64,000 nt of DNA from Amarobacillus sp046328225 (lineage in GTDB: Bacteria > Chloroflexota > Dehalococcoidia > Tepidiformales > Tepidiformaceae): assembly GCA_046328225.1 (NCBI GenBank), contig JAXLWZ010000002.1, positions 124,001 through 188,000 of the forward strand. Direction: 5' to 3'. Under the pieces are notes generated by a model, which worked only from the letters and a program-made list of their open reading frames with translations, ran no database searches and was not told the origin of the DNA. This document shows, piece by piece, positions 16,328-24,369 of the stretch; position 1 is the first letter of the stretch, and each line of letters starts with the position of its first letter. The position numbers and the translations under genes were made by a program.

Positions 16328-16860
16328 ATGACCCGCACGATTCCTCTCAAACGGAGCATCGTCATCCCGATCGCGGTCGCCGCCGCGGCGCTGCTGTTCG
16401 TTGTTTCAGCCCGGGTCGTGGCCTCTCCCAAAGACGAGCCTCGAGGCTACTCCGCGAACGATTCCGGCCTGCGCGATGCCAGCACCCGGCTCGGCTTCAC
16501 CGTGAAGCTGCCCGGCGAATTCGCCACCGCGGCGAAGGTGATGGACGCGTCAGTGTCGAGGGCGTGGCCGAGCCCGCGGGGCCGCGCGTCGCCGTGCTTC
16601 ATTACAGCGACGGGACATCGCCTCGCGACCGTTCGGGACGGGCAACCCTTGAGATCCTGCAGTCGGCCACCGTGTTCCGTAACAGCTCCGGACCATTGCT
16701 GAAGGAGACGAGCGCCGGCGTGCGCATCTACAAGGCCAAGGGCCCGGGTGGAGTCGAGCACACGTTCAAGACCACGGACGGCACGGTGATTTTCACGTTC
16801 GCCGGCGCCCTCCCCGCGAGCGATGACGCCGCCATCCGCATGTTCGAAAGCATGCGTTAG
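16328..16860 (+). pseudogene. frameshifted exported protein gene
   Basis: The first 75 or so codons from ATG 16328 encode a basic start, one hydrophobic anchor (about 11-31) and a segment LGFTVKLPGEFATAAKV. Around 16545-16560 the coding signal jumps to another frame, which continues VEGVAEPAGPRVAVLHYSDG to the stop at 16860 (ending AAIRMFESMR). A single deleted base would explain this. The restored product would be about 176 residues, a membrane-anchored extracytoplasmic protein vaguely like DUF4367-type domains. It may be a true pseudogene or a sequencing error; the downstream half still looks like coding sequence. Confidence 0.6.
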
Positions 16861-16869
16861 CATCCCCGC

Positions 16870-17121
16870 ATGGCGGACCGTTGGGAACCCGGCCAGGTGC
16901 GTTTTCTCGGGCTGCCCCATCGCCGCGCCGCCATCGTGATCGCCGGCTTCGCCGTCCTCGCCGCCCTGTTCTTCGCGGGCGCGGTGCTATCCGGCCATCC
17001 AGTGGCCTTCGCCGCCGGCGGGTGTTGCCTGGGCGGCGCCGGGACCGCCTTCCTCATCGAACAGGGCATCCCCGAATGGGCCCACCGGCGCCAGCAGCGC
17101 ATCAACGACCGCTACCGCTGA
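16870..17121 (+). CDS. small two-helix membrane protein
   Basis: 83-residue protein with a soluble start, two hydrophobic helices (about 21-41 and 45-65) and a basic C-terminal tail (HRRQQRINDRYR). It starts ten bases after the stop of the frameshifted gene, suggesting an operon. I do not recognise the family. Confidence 0.6.
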   Translation: MADRWEPGQVRFLGLPHRRAAIVIAGFAVLAALFFAGAVLSGHPVAFAAGGCCLGGAGTAFLIEQGIPEWAHRRQQRINDRYR

Positions 17122-17124
17122 ACC

Positions 17125-17577
17125 TCACCCCGCAAGCCGCTTCTCCATCACCACGTGCGGGCCGATGCCCGGCACGTCGAACTCCTCGCTCACGGTCGTG
17201 TAGCCCACGTGCGCGTAGAAGCCCTCGGCGGCGCGCCGCGCGTTGAACCAGGCGATGCGCCCGCCCTGCTCGCGCACGAACGCCTCGGCCGCGCGGATGA
17301 GCGCCGCGCCGTGCCCTTGGCCGCGCACCGCGGGCAGCGTCGCCATGCCCCGCAGCTGCCACTCTTCCGCGCCCGCGCCCGGCCGCGGATGGTGCATCGC
17401 CGTCACCACGCCCACGAGCCCGTTCGCCGCGAAGGCCCCGAAGTGCGCCGTCTCCGGCTCGTCGTCGCCCGCGAAAATCGCCGGGTCACCCGGCATGCCC
17501 GCGCGTAGCACCATCACGCGCAGCGGCCGCGCGACCTCGATCGCGATGCGCCGCACATCGAACGGGCCCGCGCTCAC
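17125..17577 (-). CDS. GNAT-family N-acetyltransferase
   Basis: 150-residue acetyltransferase, predicted to move an acetyl group from acetyl-CoA to an unknown amine. The acetyl-CoA loop appears as LPAVRGQGHGAALI (about 88-101), preceded by the beta4 strand LRGMATL and followed by FYAHVGYTTVSEEF. The GTG start overlaps the stop of the upstream MFS gene (GTGA), so translation is probably coupled. Such pairs can act in drug export and modification, but substrate is unknown. Confidence 0.82.
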   Translation of the reverse strand: MSAGPFDVRRIAIEVARPLRVMVLRAGMPGDPAIFAGDDEPETAHFGAFAANGLVGVVTAMHHPRPGAGAEEWQLRGMATLPAVRGQGHGAALIRAAEAFVREQGGRIAWFNARRAAEGFYAHVGYTTVSEEFDVPGIGPHVVMEKRLAG

Positions 17578-18848
17578 TGCCCGCCGGCCGCCGCCTCGGT
17601 CGCGACGATTCGCGGCAGGCGGTCGTCCGCCGCGTGCTGCAGCTTCGCCACCACCTGCAGCAACGCCACGATCGCCATCGCCGAGCCGCCCATCAATCCC
17701 AGCGTCTCGCGCAGGCCGATGTGGTCCGCGAGCACGCCGATGGGCAGCGCCGCGATGCCGAAGAGGCTGAAGCTCATGCTGCTGATCGACTGCACCCGCC
17801 CGTGGTACTCCTGCTCCGTGAGCATCATCGTCAGCGAGTTGTTGAGCGATTGGAACGCGCTCGCCAGCGCCCCCACCAGCAGGATCGCCAGCAGCCCGGC
17901 CTCGAAGCTCGGCGCCATCCCCAGCAGGATGAGCGAACCCGCGAACAGGCACGCCAGGATCGGCTGCGCGAACCACGCCTTCTGGTGGCTCGCGAACGCC
18001 GCCACGAAGATCGTCGCCGTCACGGCGCCGATGGCCGCCACCGAACTCATCGTCCCGAGCCCCGTCGCGCCCACGCCATACTCCTCTTTCGCCAGCGCCG
18101 GCAGGAACGACTGGTACGGGAAGCCCAGCATCATCACCGCGAAGGCCACGAGGATGAGCTGCGAAACCGACGGCCGCCCCTTCACATAGCGGAAGCCATC
18201 CACAAGGTCCGCCACCGGCGACCGCTCGCTCTTCTTCTTCGGCTCGCCCTTGGGCAGCTTCACGAGCGTGATGCTCGCGATCACGAAGCCCAGCGTCGTC
18301 AGGTAATACACGCCCGCCACGCCGAAGAAGTGGATGCCGATGAGCGCGCCCGCAATCGACGGCCCGATGACACGCGTGCTGTTCATGCTCAGCTGCTGCA
18401 GCACCACCGCGTTGCCGATTTTGTCCTTGCCAACCAGCTCCGAAATGAACGCCTGCCGTGCCGGCCCGACGAAGGCGAACCCGCTGCCCTGCACGATGCC
18501 CGCGACCACGAGCATCCAGTACTGCACCATGCCCAGCTCGATCATGGTCGCCAGCCACGCCGAATTGATCGCGATGATGCCCTGCGCCACCCAGAGCACC
18601 TTCCGCTTCGGCAGGCGATCGGCCAGCACCCCGCCCCACATCGAAAGGATGAGCTGCGGCAGCCCGAAGGCGAGCATCACGCCCCCCAGCGCCGAGTTTC
18701 GCCCCGTCAGGTCGAAGGCGAGGTAGCCCCGCGCCAGCACCTGCATCTGCATTCCGAGGAACGAAAAGAGCGTCCCGAACCAGAGCACCCGGTAGCGCGG
18801 GTTCTCCAGCGAATAGAAGGTCCGCTGCATGAAGCGAATGAAGGGCAT
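17574..18848 (-). CDS. MFS transporter
   Basis: 424-residue major facilitator with twelve predicted helices. A central cytoplasmic loop is highly charged (KLPKGEPKKKSERSP around 205-220). The loop after TM2 reads GGVLADRLPKRKVLW, the MFS motif A. The family resembles enterobactin/multidrug exporters (EntS-like). The start is taken as the ATG at 18848, with a second ATG six codons later. It is divergent from the enoyl-CoA hydratase gene and overlaps the acetyltransferase gene. Confidence 0.85.
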   Translation of the reverse strand: MPFIRFMQRTFYSLENPRYRVLWFGTLFSFLGMQMQVLARGYLAFDLTGRNSALGGVMLAFGLPQLILSMWGGVLADRLPKRKVLWVAQGIIAINSAWLATMIELGMVQYWMLVVAGIVQGSGFAFVGPARQAFISELVGKDKIGNAVVLQQLSMNSTRVIGPSIAGALIGIHFFGVAGVYYLTTLGFVIASITLVKLPKGEPKKKSERSPVADLVDGFRYVKGRPSVSQLILVAFAVMMLGFPYQSFLPALAKEEYGVGATGLGTMSSVAAIGAVTATIFVAAFASHQKAWFAQPILACLFAGSLILLGMAPSFEAGLLAILLVGALASAFQSLNNSLTMMLTEQEYHGRVQSISSMSFSLFGIAALPIGVLADHIGLRETLGLMGGSAMAIVALLQVVAKLQHAADDRLPRIVATEAAAGGQ

Positions 18849-18980
18849 CCCCCGCACTCTCACTTTTACGTTAGGGTTTTGCCAGCCTACCAGAATTTGC
18901 TTACCGCGTGCGAACCGTTGCGCGATCCTTCGCTCCCGGAGCAGGATTCCCCCGCCGGAGCCGCCGGCCGGAGCCCACCC

Positions 18981-19832
18981 ATGTTGCAGCAGGGAACCTT
19001 CCGCGGGTTCGATGTCGCCATCCAGCCGCCCGGCATCGCGCTCATCACCTTCAATCAGCCCGAACGGCTCAACGGCACCACCCAGGACATCAAGCGCGAC
19101 CTCGTCGAGACGCTCATCCAGGCGCAAATGGACGATGCCGTTCGCGTCGTCGTCTTCACCGGCTCCGGCCGTGCCTTCTGCGCCGGCGACGACATGACCG
19201 GCCGCCCCCTCCCCGATGCGCCCGCGCTCGTGCCGCCCATCGCCCACGGCCACCGCGAGCCGATTGGCACCTACAACGGCCTGCGCCGCCTTTCGCAGCC
19301 CGTGCAGGTCGCCATCCGGGACCTCGACAAGCTCTGCATCGCCGCGATCAACGGGCTCGCCATCCAGACCGGCCTATCGCTCGCGCTCGCCTGCGATTTC
19401 CGCATCGCCTCCGGCCAGGCCCGCCTGGGGAGCGCCACCCTCCGCTTCGGCCTCCTCCCCGACGAAGGCGGCCAGTTCCTGCTCGTGCAGATGATGGGCG
19501 TCGCGAAGACGATGGACTTCCTCATGCGCAAACGCATCGTGCCCGCCGCCGAGGCGCTCGAACTCGGCCTTGTGCACGAAGTCGTCCCGCACGACGAGCT
19601 CCTGCCGCGCGCCATGGCCCTCGCCACCGAGCTCGCGAACGGCCCGCAGGTCGCGATGCGGCTGCTCAAGCGGTCCATCTACAACGCCGCCGAGATGACC
19701 TTCGCCCACGCCCTGGACGAAATCGCGGCGAAGACGGCCATCAGCGACCACCACCCCGACGCGCGCGAGGGCGCCGGCGCCTTCCGCGAAAAGCGCGACC
19801 CCCACTTCAACGCATGGCTCGCGGGGCGCTAA
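18981..19832 (+). CDS. enoyl-CoA hydratase/isomerase family protein
   Basis: 283-residue crotonase-fold enzyme acting on acyl-CoA thioesters. The first oxyanion segment GRAFCAGDDMTGR is around 63-75 and the second, AINGLAIQTGLSLALACDFRI, around 121-141. Where active hydratases carry Glu residues, the sequence LPDEGGQFLL around 157-166 retains one acidic residue. A GGAG eight bases before the ATG supports the start. It could be a hydratase, isomerase or related crotonase; no adjacent beta-oxidation genes specify the substrate, although three other acyl-CoA genes occur in the window. Confidence 0.85.
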   Translation: MLQQGTFRGFDVAIQPPGIALITFNQPERLNGTTQDIKRDLVETLIQAQMDDAVRVVVFTGSGRAFCAGDDMTGRPLPDAPALVPPIAHGHREPIGTYNGLRRLSQPVQVAIRDLDKLCIAAINGLAIQTGLSLALACDFRIASGQARLGSATLRFGLLPDEGGQFLLVQMMGVAKTMDFLMRKRIVPAAEALELGLVHEVVPHDELLPRAMALATELANGPQVAMRLLKRSIYNAAEMTFAHALDEIAAKTAISDHHPDAREGAGAFREKRDPHFNAWLAGR

Positions 19833-19834
19833 CG

Positions 19835-19955
19835 AGTTCCCAGTTCCCGGTTGCAAGTTCCCAGGCGGCAACCCCAGGGGACCAGGCCGCCCCAAACAGG
19901 GTTGATCCCCTGGGAACTGGGAACTGATCACTGGGAACTGGGCCCCGCGGGGCCC
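19835..19955. repeat. heptamer-tetrad element B (two inverted blocks plus palindrome)
   Basis: Left block of four 7-bp units agttccc, agttccc, ggttgca, agttccc (19835-19862), followed by ggcaaccccagggg. Right block of four inverted units gggaact, gggaact, gatcact, gggaact (19912-19939). A perfect 16-bp GC palindrome follows at 19940-19955. The two blocks can pair into a long hairpin. The right half is nearly identical to those in elements D and G. Confidence 0.85.
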
Positions 19956-20082
19956 TTGGTAGGGACCCGTTATAAAGGCACACACGCGTGTTACCCATGC
20001 TCCGTGGCTCCCGGCGCACGCTGAGGGAAGACAACGAGAAGCGCCCCCCGGCCCCGACCGATGCTTCTCCGGGAGCTGCCAG

Positions 20083-20496
20083 ATGGACAGCAACAGGCCA
20101 GCCGCCGCGCCCACGGCGACGGCGATTTTCACGGACGAGGAACTCTGGCTCCTGCAGTCCGTCATCCGCCACGAGACCGCCCAGCAGGAGCAGTGGCGCA
20201 TTCCCCCGGCCGGCCTCGCCCTCAACGACCAGGTCGCCGAGTCCATCCTCCGGTGCGACGAGCTTGGCCTCTGTGAGGCCGCCCTCATCCTCACCTACGA
20301 GGACTGCCTCGTCATCGACTACTGCGTCCCCCAATCGGCCAAGGCGGCCAGCGGCGTGGCCATCGGCAAACAGGTGCTGATGAAGTCCTTCCGCGCCCGC
20401 CGCGCCATCCAGGGCGGGGACTTCGATACCGCCGACGAGCCCGTTTCGCTCTCCGGCGAGGAACTGCAAGAACGCCTGCGCCAGCAGCGCGGCTAG
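20083..20496 (+). CDS. hypothetical protein, 137 aa (first of three-gene operon)
   Basis: 137-residue soluble protein with no signal peptide. It starts with a Pro/Ala/Thr-rich segment, then FTDEELWLLQSVIRHE and an alternating hydrophobic core (AALILTYEDCLVIDYCV around 66-82), and ends with a helical charged tail (SGEELQERLRQQRG). I do not recognise it. A TATAAA box at 19971-19976 may belong to its promoter, giving a leader of about 100 nt; I saw nothing else in 19956-20082. The next ORF follows after 12 bp with an ideal ribosome binding site. Confidence 0.65.
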   Translation: MDSNRPAAAPTATAIFTDEELWLLQSVIRHETAQQEQWRIPPAGLALNDQVAESILRCDELGLCEAALILTYEDCLVIDYCVPQSAKAASGVAIGKQVLMKSFRARRAIQGGDFDTADEPVSLSGEELQERLRQQRG

Positions 20497-20508
20497 GAGG
20501 TCAACCCC

Positions 20509-20652
20509 ATGCCCGCACCGACGACCACTCCCACCACGACGACTCCCGGCATCGACCCCGGCATTAGCCCCTGGCCGGAACGCTACACCGACCCGGCCCG
20601 CATCTGCCCCCAGCAGCGGCGCGAGGGTGCCTCGCCCGACGTGGCGCCGTAG
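20509..20652 (+). CDS. small hypothetical protein, 47 aa
   Basis: 47-residue ORF preceded by AGGAGGT seven bases before the ATG, the best ribosome binding site in the region. The product is Thr/Pro-rich at the start (TTTPTTTTPG) and then WPERYTDPARICPQQRR. It has no membrane segment and I do not recognise it. The next gene starts two bases after its stop, so it is probably translated as the middle member of an operon. Confidence 0.55.
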   Translation: MPAPTTTPTTTTPGIDPGISPWPERYTDPARICPQQRREGASPDVAP

Positions 20653-20654
20653 CC

Positions 20655-21452
20655 GTGGCCGGTCTCTGGTTCGAACCGGGATTTGCCACCGGCGCCCCCG
20701 AGCCCGCGCGCTGGGTCCCCCTCGCCGGCCGCAACATCAGTGCCTTCGACCCGAGCCGCATCGACCCCAGCCCGGGGCGGCGGCTCCGGGCCTTCGCCAC
20801 CCTCGTGCACAGCGTCGACCCCACCACCGGCTCCGTCGCTTTGCGCGATACCCACCAGCCGTTCCTCCAGCCGGGGAAGCCACTGACCTACGGCGAACTT
20901 CTCGACCTCGTGGAGAACGACCCCGGCCTCGCGTCGGTGCGGCAGGCGCTTGCGACCCTGCCGCTGCGCCTCGGCCATCCCCGCCCGCTCGTCGAGGACA
21001 TCCCGCCCGAGAACCAGTGGACGGCGCGCGACCCCGACCTGCCGCCCGCCCTCCAGGACCTCGGCGACGAAATCAACGAGGACATCCGCGAAGGGCTCGC
21101 CGCCTTCGACAATCCCCACCATTACTACCCGGGCATCGATGCCGGCATCGACCCCGTGCCCGACGAGCACGTGAAGCTCGTCATCTGGGCGCTCCAGCGC
21201 GAGCTCAACCGCGAGCTCCGTCCGAACGAAGGGCACTACGGCGGTTCGCCGCCGCTGCCGGCCGCCCCCCTAACCGACCTCCCCTGGCACGTCCAGCGCG
21301 CGATCGTCGAACGCCGCCGCCTTCGCTACCTGCAGTGGGGCATCGGCCGCGGCGAATGGGAAAGCGGCGCCTGGTCGCTCTGGAACATCCCCCGCGACGA
21401 CGACTACGTGCCCCGCCGCTCGGCGCGGCTCGCATCCATCCACGGCGTCTGA
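20655..21452 (+). CDS. hypothetical protein, 265 aa
   Basis: 265-residue soluble protein starting at GTG two bases after the previous stop. It is rich in Pro, Trp and acidic residues. Notable stretches are FLQPGKPLTYGELLDLVEND around 70-89, DPDLPPALQDLGDEINEDIR around 125-144, a possible helix EHVKLVIWALQRELNRELRP around 170-189 and WHVQRAIVERRRLRYLQWG. No catalytic motif, signal or transmembrane segment is evident. Together with the two upstream ORFs it forms a compact operon of unknown function. It is convergent with a small membrane-protein gene. Confidence 0.65.
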   Translation: MAGLWFEPGFATGAPEPARWVPLAGRNISAFDPSRIDPSPGRRLRAFATLVHSVDPTTGSVALRDTHQPFLQPGKPLTYGELLDLVENDPGLASVRQALATLPLRLGHPRPLVEDIPPENQWTARDPDLPPALQDLGDEINEDIREGLAAFDNPHHYYPGIDAGIDPVPDEHVKLVIWALQRELNRELRPNEGHYGGSPPLPAAPLTDLPWHVQRAIVERRRLRYLQWGIGRGEWESGAWSLWNIPRDDDYVPRRSARLASIHGV

Positions 21453-21456
21453 CACG

Positions 21457-21477
21457 GCGGGCGCGAGCCGCGCCCGC
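21457..21477. terminator. GC hairpin between convergent genes
   Basis: 9-bp perfect stem (21457-21465 with 21469-21477) and 3-base loop, directly between two convergent stops. There is no T tract, so it may act only as a barrier or Rho-independent site of low efficiency. Confidence 0.4.
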
Positions 21478-21657
21478 TCACAACCCCTGCTGCCAGAGCC
21501 GGTACAGCCCGAGCGCCAACACCAGCGCGATGTAGATGAGCGCCGCGTTCCGGAGCGTTCGCAACAGGCTCCGCGCCTGCTGGTTGCGAAACACGACCGC
21601 CATCACCACGAGCACCGCCCCCAGGAGCACCGCCGCCTGCGCGAGGAACACCCTCAT
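21478..21657 (-). CDS. 59-residue two-helix membrane protein
   Basis: Encodes a hydrophobic helix at about 4-23, a positively charged turn (FRNQQARSLLRTLRN, 23-37) and a second helix at 38-52, ending LYRLWQQGL. The polar loop is strongly basic, so both ends should face outward. I do not recognise the family. Composition is strongly coding-like; it follows the SnoaL-like gene on the same strand. Confidence 0.6.
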   Translation of the reverse strand: MRVFLAQAAVLLGAVLVVMAVVFRNQQARSLLRTLRNAALIYIALVLALGLYRLWQQGL

Positions 21658-21694
21658 GGCCGGGCCTCCCCGTCAGACCGCGCGCCGGGCGTGC

Positions 21695-22087
21695 TCAGGC
21701 GTCGCCCTTCACGGTGCGGCTCGCGAACTTCCAGCCGCCGGCCGCCTTCGCCAGCGTGTCGTGGTAAATCGCCGTCGTGAGCACGTTCGGAGGCGTGCCC
21801 GGGTCGTTCAGCTTCCACAGCACGAGGTAGCACGAGCCCTTCGCGCCGTCGCCCTCGGCATCCACCACCAGGTTGTTGATCCAGTGCCGGCCCTTCAGCC
21901 GCGAAGCGAAGCCGGTCGCGAACGCCGCCAGCTGCTCCGTGCCCGCGAAGTTCCCCGAGCCGGAGCTGAACGTCCCGTCGGCCGTGAAGCAATCGGCCCA
22001 GGCCGCCCCGTTCCCGGAGTCGATGGCGTGGTTGTAGCGCGCGTACAGCTGCTGAATCGCGAGTTGGTCTTCGACGGACAGGCCCAT
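21695..22087 (-). CDS. SnoaL-like / NTF2-fold protein
   Basis: 130-residue cone-shaped alpha+beta barrel protein of the SnoaL-like superfamily. It begins MGLSVEDQLAIQQLYARYN, then GAAWADCFTADGTF, HWINNLVVDAEGD and a final strand GGWKFASRTVKGDA. Members are small-molecule isomerases, hydrolases or dehydratases, or have no known activity; active-site assignment is not possible here. The ATG at 22087 is preceded by GAGGTG and matches the family start. Confidence 0.8.
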   Translation of the reverse strand: MGLSVEDQLAIQQLYARYNHAIDSGNGAAWADCFTADGTFSSGSGNFAGTEQLAAFATGFASRLKGRHWINNLVVDAEGDGAKGSCYLVLWKLNDPGTPPNVLTTAIYHDTLAKAAGGWKFASRTVKGDA

Positions 22088-22211
22088 GGGGGACACCTCG
22101 TTCGCTTGGTCGGCGGAGCATACCCGGGGGCTGGCCGCCGCTCCACCGCGCCGGCCATCCGCGCGCCCGGCTTTCGCGTACCATAGCCCGATACCGATCC
22201 CGGATGGCCCC

Positions 22212-22895
22212 ATGAAGGTTCGCCTCGCTCTCGCGCTCCTCGCCAGCCTCGCGCTTCTCGCCGGCGCCTGCAGTGATGGCCGTGACTACCCGACAAACCT
22301 CGACGACAAGGACTACGACCTCGCCGCCATGGCGCTCCCCGATGACGCCGCACCCTCCGGCATGGAGCCGTACACCGACCAGAACGGCGACACCGCCGAG
22401 GTCGATTTCAGCAACCGCGAATGGGCCGAAGCCTTCGCCGACGACCCCGACGTCGAGACCAACCGCCTCGATGCCATCGGCCGCCTCACCGGGCACCTCA
22501 AGTTCTTCGTGCGAAGCGATCCGTACGAGATGCAGGCCGGGCCGCGCGCCATCATCACCCAGTCGACGCTGTACACCGAGGCGAAGGCCGCCTCCGAGGA
22601 CATGCGCGCCAGCGCCGCCAACGCCAAAGCCAGCTGCGGCGTCCTCATCGGCGATAACGACGAGGTGCGCGAATTCCCCGTCCCCCATCTCGGCGATGAA
22701 GCCGCCGGCTACCTCGTGACCACCCGCAGCGGCCAATCCCCGACGACTGTCGATACCGTCGTCTGCTTCCGCACGGGCCGTATCCTCCACGCCGTCGTCC
22801 AGTCCGGGCTCGAAGGCTCCAGCGACATCGGCCTCTCGGTCCGCGTCGCCCGGCGCATGCTCGACCACGTGAATGGGGTGTTCGACGGGGGGTAG
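22212..22895 (+). CDS. lipoprotein of unknown function
   Basis: 227-residue exported lipoprotein. Residues 1-20 form a signal peptide with lipobox LAGAC; the mature chain starts at Cys20. An acidic N-terminal segment follows, and then a globular domain from about 75 (LTGHLKFFVRSDPYEMQAGP, then GDEAAGYLVTT and VVCFRTGRILHAVVQSG). The two conserved-looking Cys residues (about 142 and 182) could form a disulfide. I do not recognise the family, though the layout recalls sensor-like lipoproteins in Gram-positives. Divergent from the SnoaL-like gene. Confidence 0.7.
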   Translation: MKVRLALALLASLALLAGACSDGRDYPTNLDDKDYDLAAMALPDDAAPSGMEPYTDQNGDTAEVDFSNREWAEAFADDPDVETNRLDAIGRLTGHLKFFVRSDPYEMQAGPRAIITQSTLYTEAKAASEDMRASAANAKASCGVLIGDNDEVREFPVPHLGDEAAGYLVTTRSGQSPTTVDTVVCFRTGRILHAVVQSGLEGSSDIGLSVRVARRMLDHVNGVFDGG

Positions 22896-22935
22896 TTCCC
22901 AGTTCCCGGTTCCCAGTTCCCAAGGGCTACCCCGG
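22894..22935 (+). repeat. heptamer-tetrad element C
   Basis: Four 7-bp units agttccc, agttccc, ggttccc, agttccc (22894-22921) followed by the aagggctaccccggggg motif. The block begins inside the stop codon of the lipoprotein gene and precedes a terminator hairpin. Confidence 0.85.
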
Positions 22936-22962
22936 GGGAGGCCGCGTCGCGCAGGATGAACG

Positions 22963-22993
22963 AAACGGGCGGCGCAACTGGCGCCGCCCGTTT
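22963..22993. terminator. bidirectional terminator hairpin
   Basis: Perfect 13-bp stem (22963-22975 with 22981-22993), 5-base loop, bounded by AAA and TTT, between the convergent lipoprotein and acyl-CoA dehydrogenase genes. The T tract is short on either strand. Confidence 0.65.
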
Positions 22994-23017
22994 GGGTGAA
23001 GTCGATCTGGGCCACCG

Positions 23018-24286
23018 TCAGGGGCGCGTGAACACCTGCGGCTCGTGCCCACCGGCCTGCGGCGTGAGGTGGAAGTCCGGGTCGTACTTCTTCAGCTCCC
23101 GCCGTGCGATCGTCATCTTGTGCACCTCGTCCGGGCCGTCCGCGAGCCGGATCGTGCGCGTGTTCGCCCACATCGCCGCCAGCGGCGTGTCCTGCGTCAC
23201 CCCCGCCGCGCCGTGCACCTGGATCGCCCGGTCGATGACCTTCAGCGCGATGTTCGGCACCGCCACCTTGATCCCCGCGATCTCGTTCGCCGCGCCCTTG
23301 TTGCCGACCGTGTCCATCATGTGCGCGCAGCGCAGCACGTACTCGCGCGCCATGTCGATCTCGATGCGCGACTCCGCGATCCAGTCCTGGATCAGCCCCT
23401 TCTGCGCGACCAGCGAACCGAAGGCGTGCCGCGTCATCGCGCGCTTGCACATCAGCTCCAGCGCCCGCTCGGCCACGCCGATGGTGCGCATGCAGTGGTG
23501 GATGCGCCCGGGCCCGAGCCGCGCCTGCGAAATCGCGAACCCGCTCCCTTCCTCCCCGAGGATGTGGTCGGCCGGCACCCGCGCGTTCTCGAACAGGATC
23601 TGCCCGTGCCCGCCGCGGTCCTCGGTCCCGAACACTGTCAGCGAACGCTCCACCGTCACGCCGGGCGTGGCCTTGGGCACGACAATCATCGATTGCTGCT
23701 TGTGGCGCGCCTCGCCGGGGTTCGACTTGCCCATCACGATGAAGACCTTGCAGCGGTCCGCGAGCGCGCCCGTGGTGAACCACTTCCGCCCGTTGAGCAC
23801 GTACTCGTCGCCATCGCGCGTGATTTGCAGCGAGATGTTCGTCGCGTCCGAGGAGGCGACCTCCGGCTCCGTCATCGCGAAGCCCGAGCGGATGTCGCCG
23901 TTCAGCAGCGGCATCAGCCACTCCTGCCGGATCCGCTCGGTGGCGAACATGTTCAGGATCTCCATGTTGCCCGTGTCCGGGGCGTTGCAGTTGAACACCT
24001 CGGGCGCGAACGTCACCTTCCCCAGCTCTTCCGAAATCGGCGCGTAGTCCAGGTTCGTGAGCTTCGTCCCGGGGTCGCCCGGGCGCAGGTGCGGCATGAA
24101 CATGTTCCAGAGGCCGCGGTTGCGCGCCTCCGCCTTCAGATCGTCCAGCACGGGCGGGTAGGAATGGTGCCCGAGCGCGGCGTACTGGCGCTCGAACTCC
24201 TCCTCGTTCGGGTAGATCAGCTCATCCATGAAACGCTTGACTTCGGCCTGGAGGGCGAGGCCGGCGGCGGTGAATTCGGCGGGCAT
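23018..24286 (-). CDS. acyl-CoA dehydrogenase
   Basis: 422-residue FAD-dependent acyl-CoA dehydrogenase of the larger ACAD10/11-like or FadE type. Flavin- and substrate-binding signatures are FAMTEPEVASSDATN around 133-147 and WFTTGALADRC around 168-178. The C-terminal helical bundle includes RIHHCMRTIGVAERALE, RHAFGSLVAQKG and QVHGAAGVTQDTPLA. A strong AAGGAG lies before the ATG at 24286. It probably catalyses the first step of fatty- or branched-acyl-CoA oxidation. No electron-transfer flavoprotein genes are adjacent. Confidence 0.9.
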   Translation of the reverse strand: MPAEFTAAGLALQAEVKRFMDELIYPNEEEFERQYAALGHHSYPPVLDDLKAEARNRGLWNMFMPHLRPGDPGTKLTNLDYAPISEELGKVTFAPEVFNCNAPDTGNMEILNMFATERIRQEWLMPLLNGDIRSGFAMTEPEVASSDATNISLQITRDGDEYVLNGRKWFTTGALADRCKVFIVMGKSNPGEARHKQQSMIVVPKATPGVTVERSLTVFGTEDRGGHGQILFENARVPADHILGEEGSGFAISQARLGPGRIHHCMRTIGVAERALELMCKRAMTRHAFGSLVAQKGLIQDWIAESRIEIDMAREYVLRCAHMMDTVGNKGAANEIAGIKVAVPNIALKVIDRAIQVHGAAGVTQDTPLAAMWANTRTIRLADGPDEVHKMTIARRELKKYDPDFHLTPQAGGHEPQVFTRP

Positions 24287-24369
24287 GTGGGCTCCTTGGC
24301 GCGGCGCGCGGTGCTCGGCCCTTCGTAGCACCGGCGGCTGGCCCCGGCAAGGCCCCTTCGGCCGCTCCC

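Noticed and set aside
20083..21452. Prophage or phage-derived morphogenesis genes
   Set aside because: No integrase, terminase, capsid, attachment sites or other phage functions are nearby.
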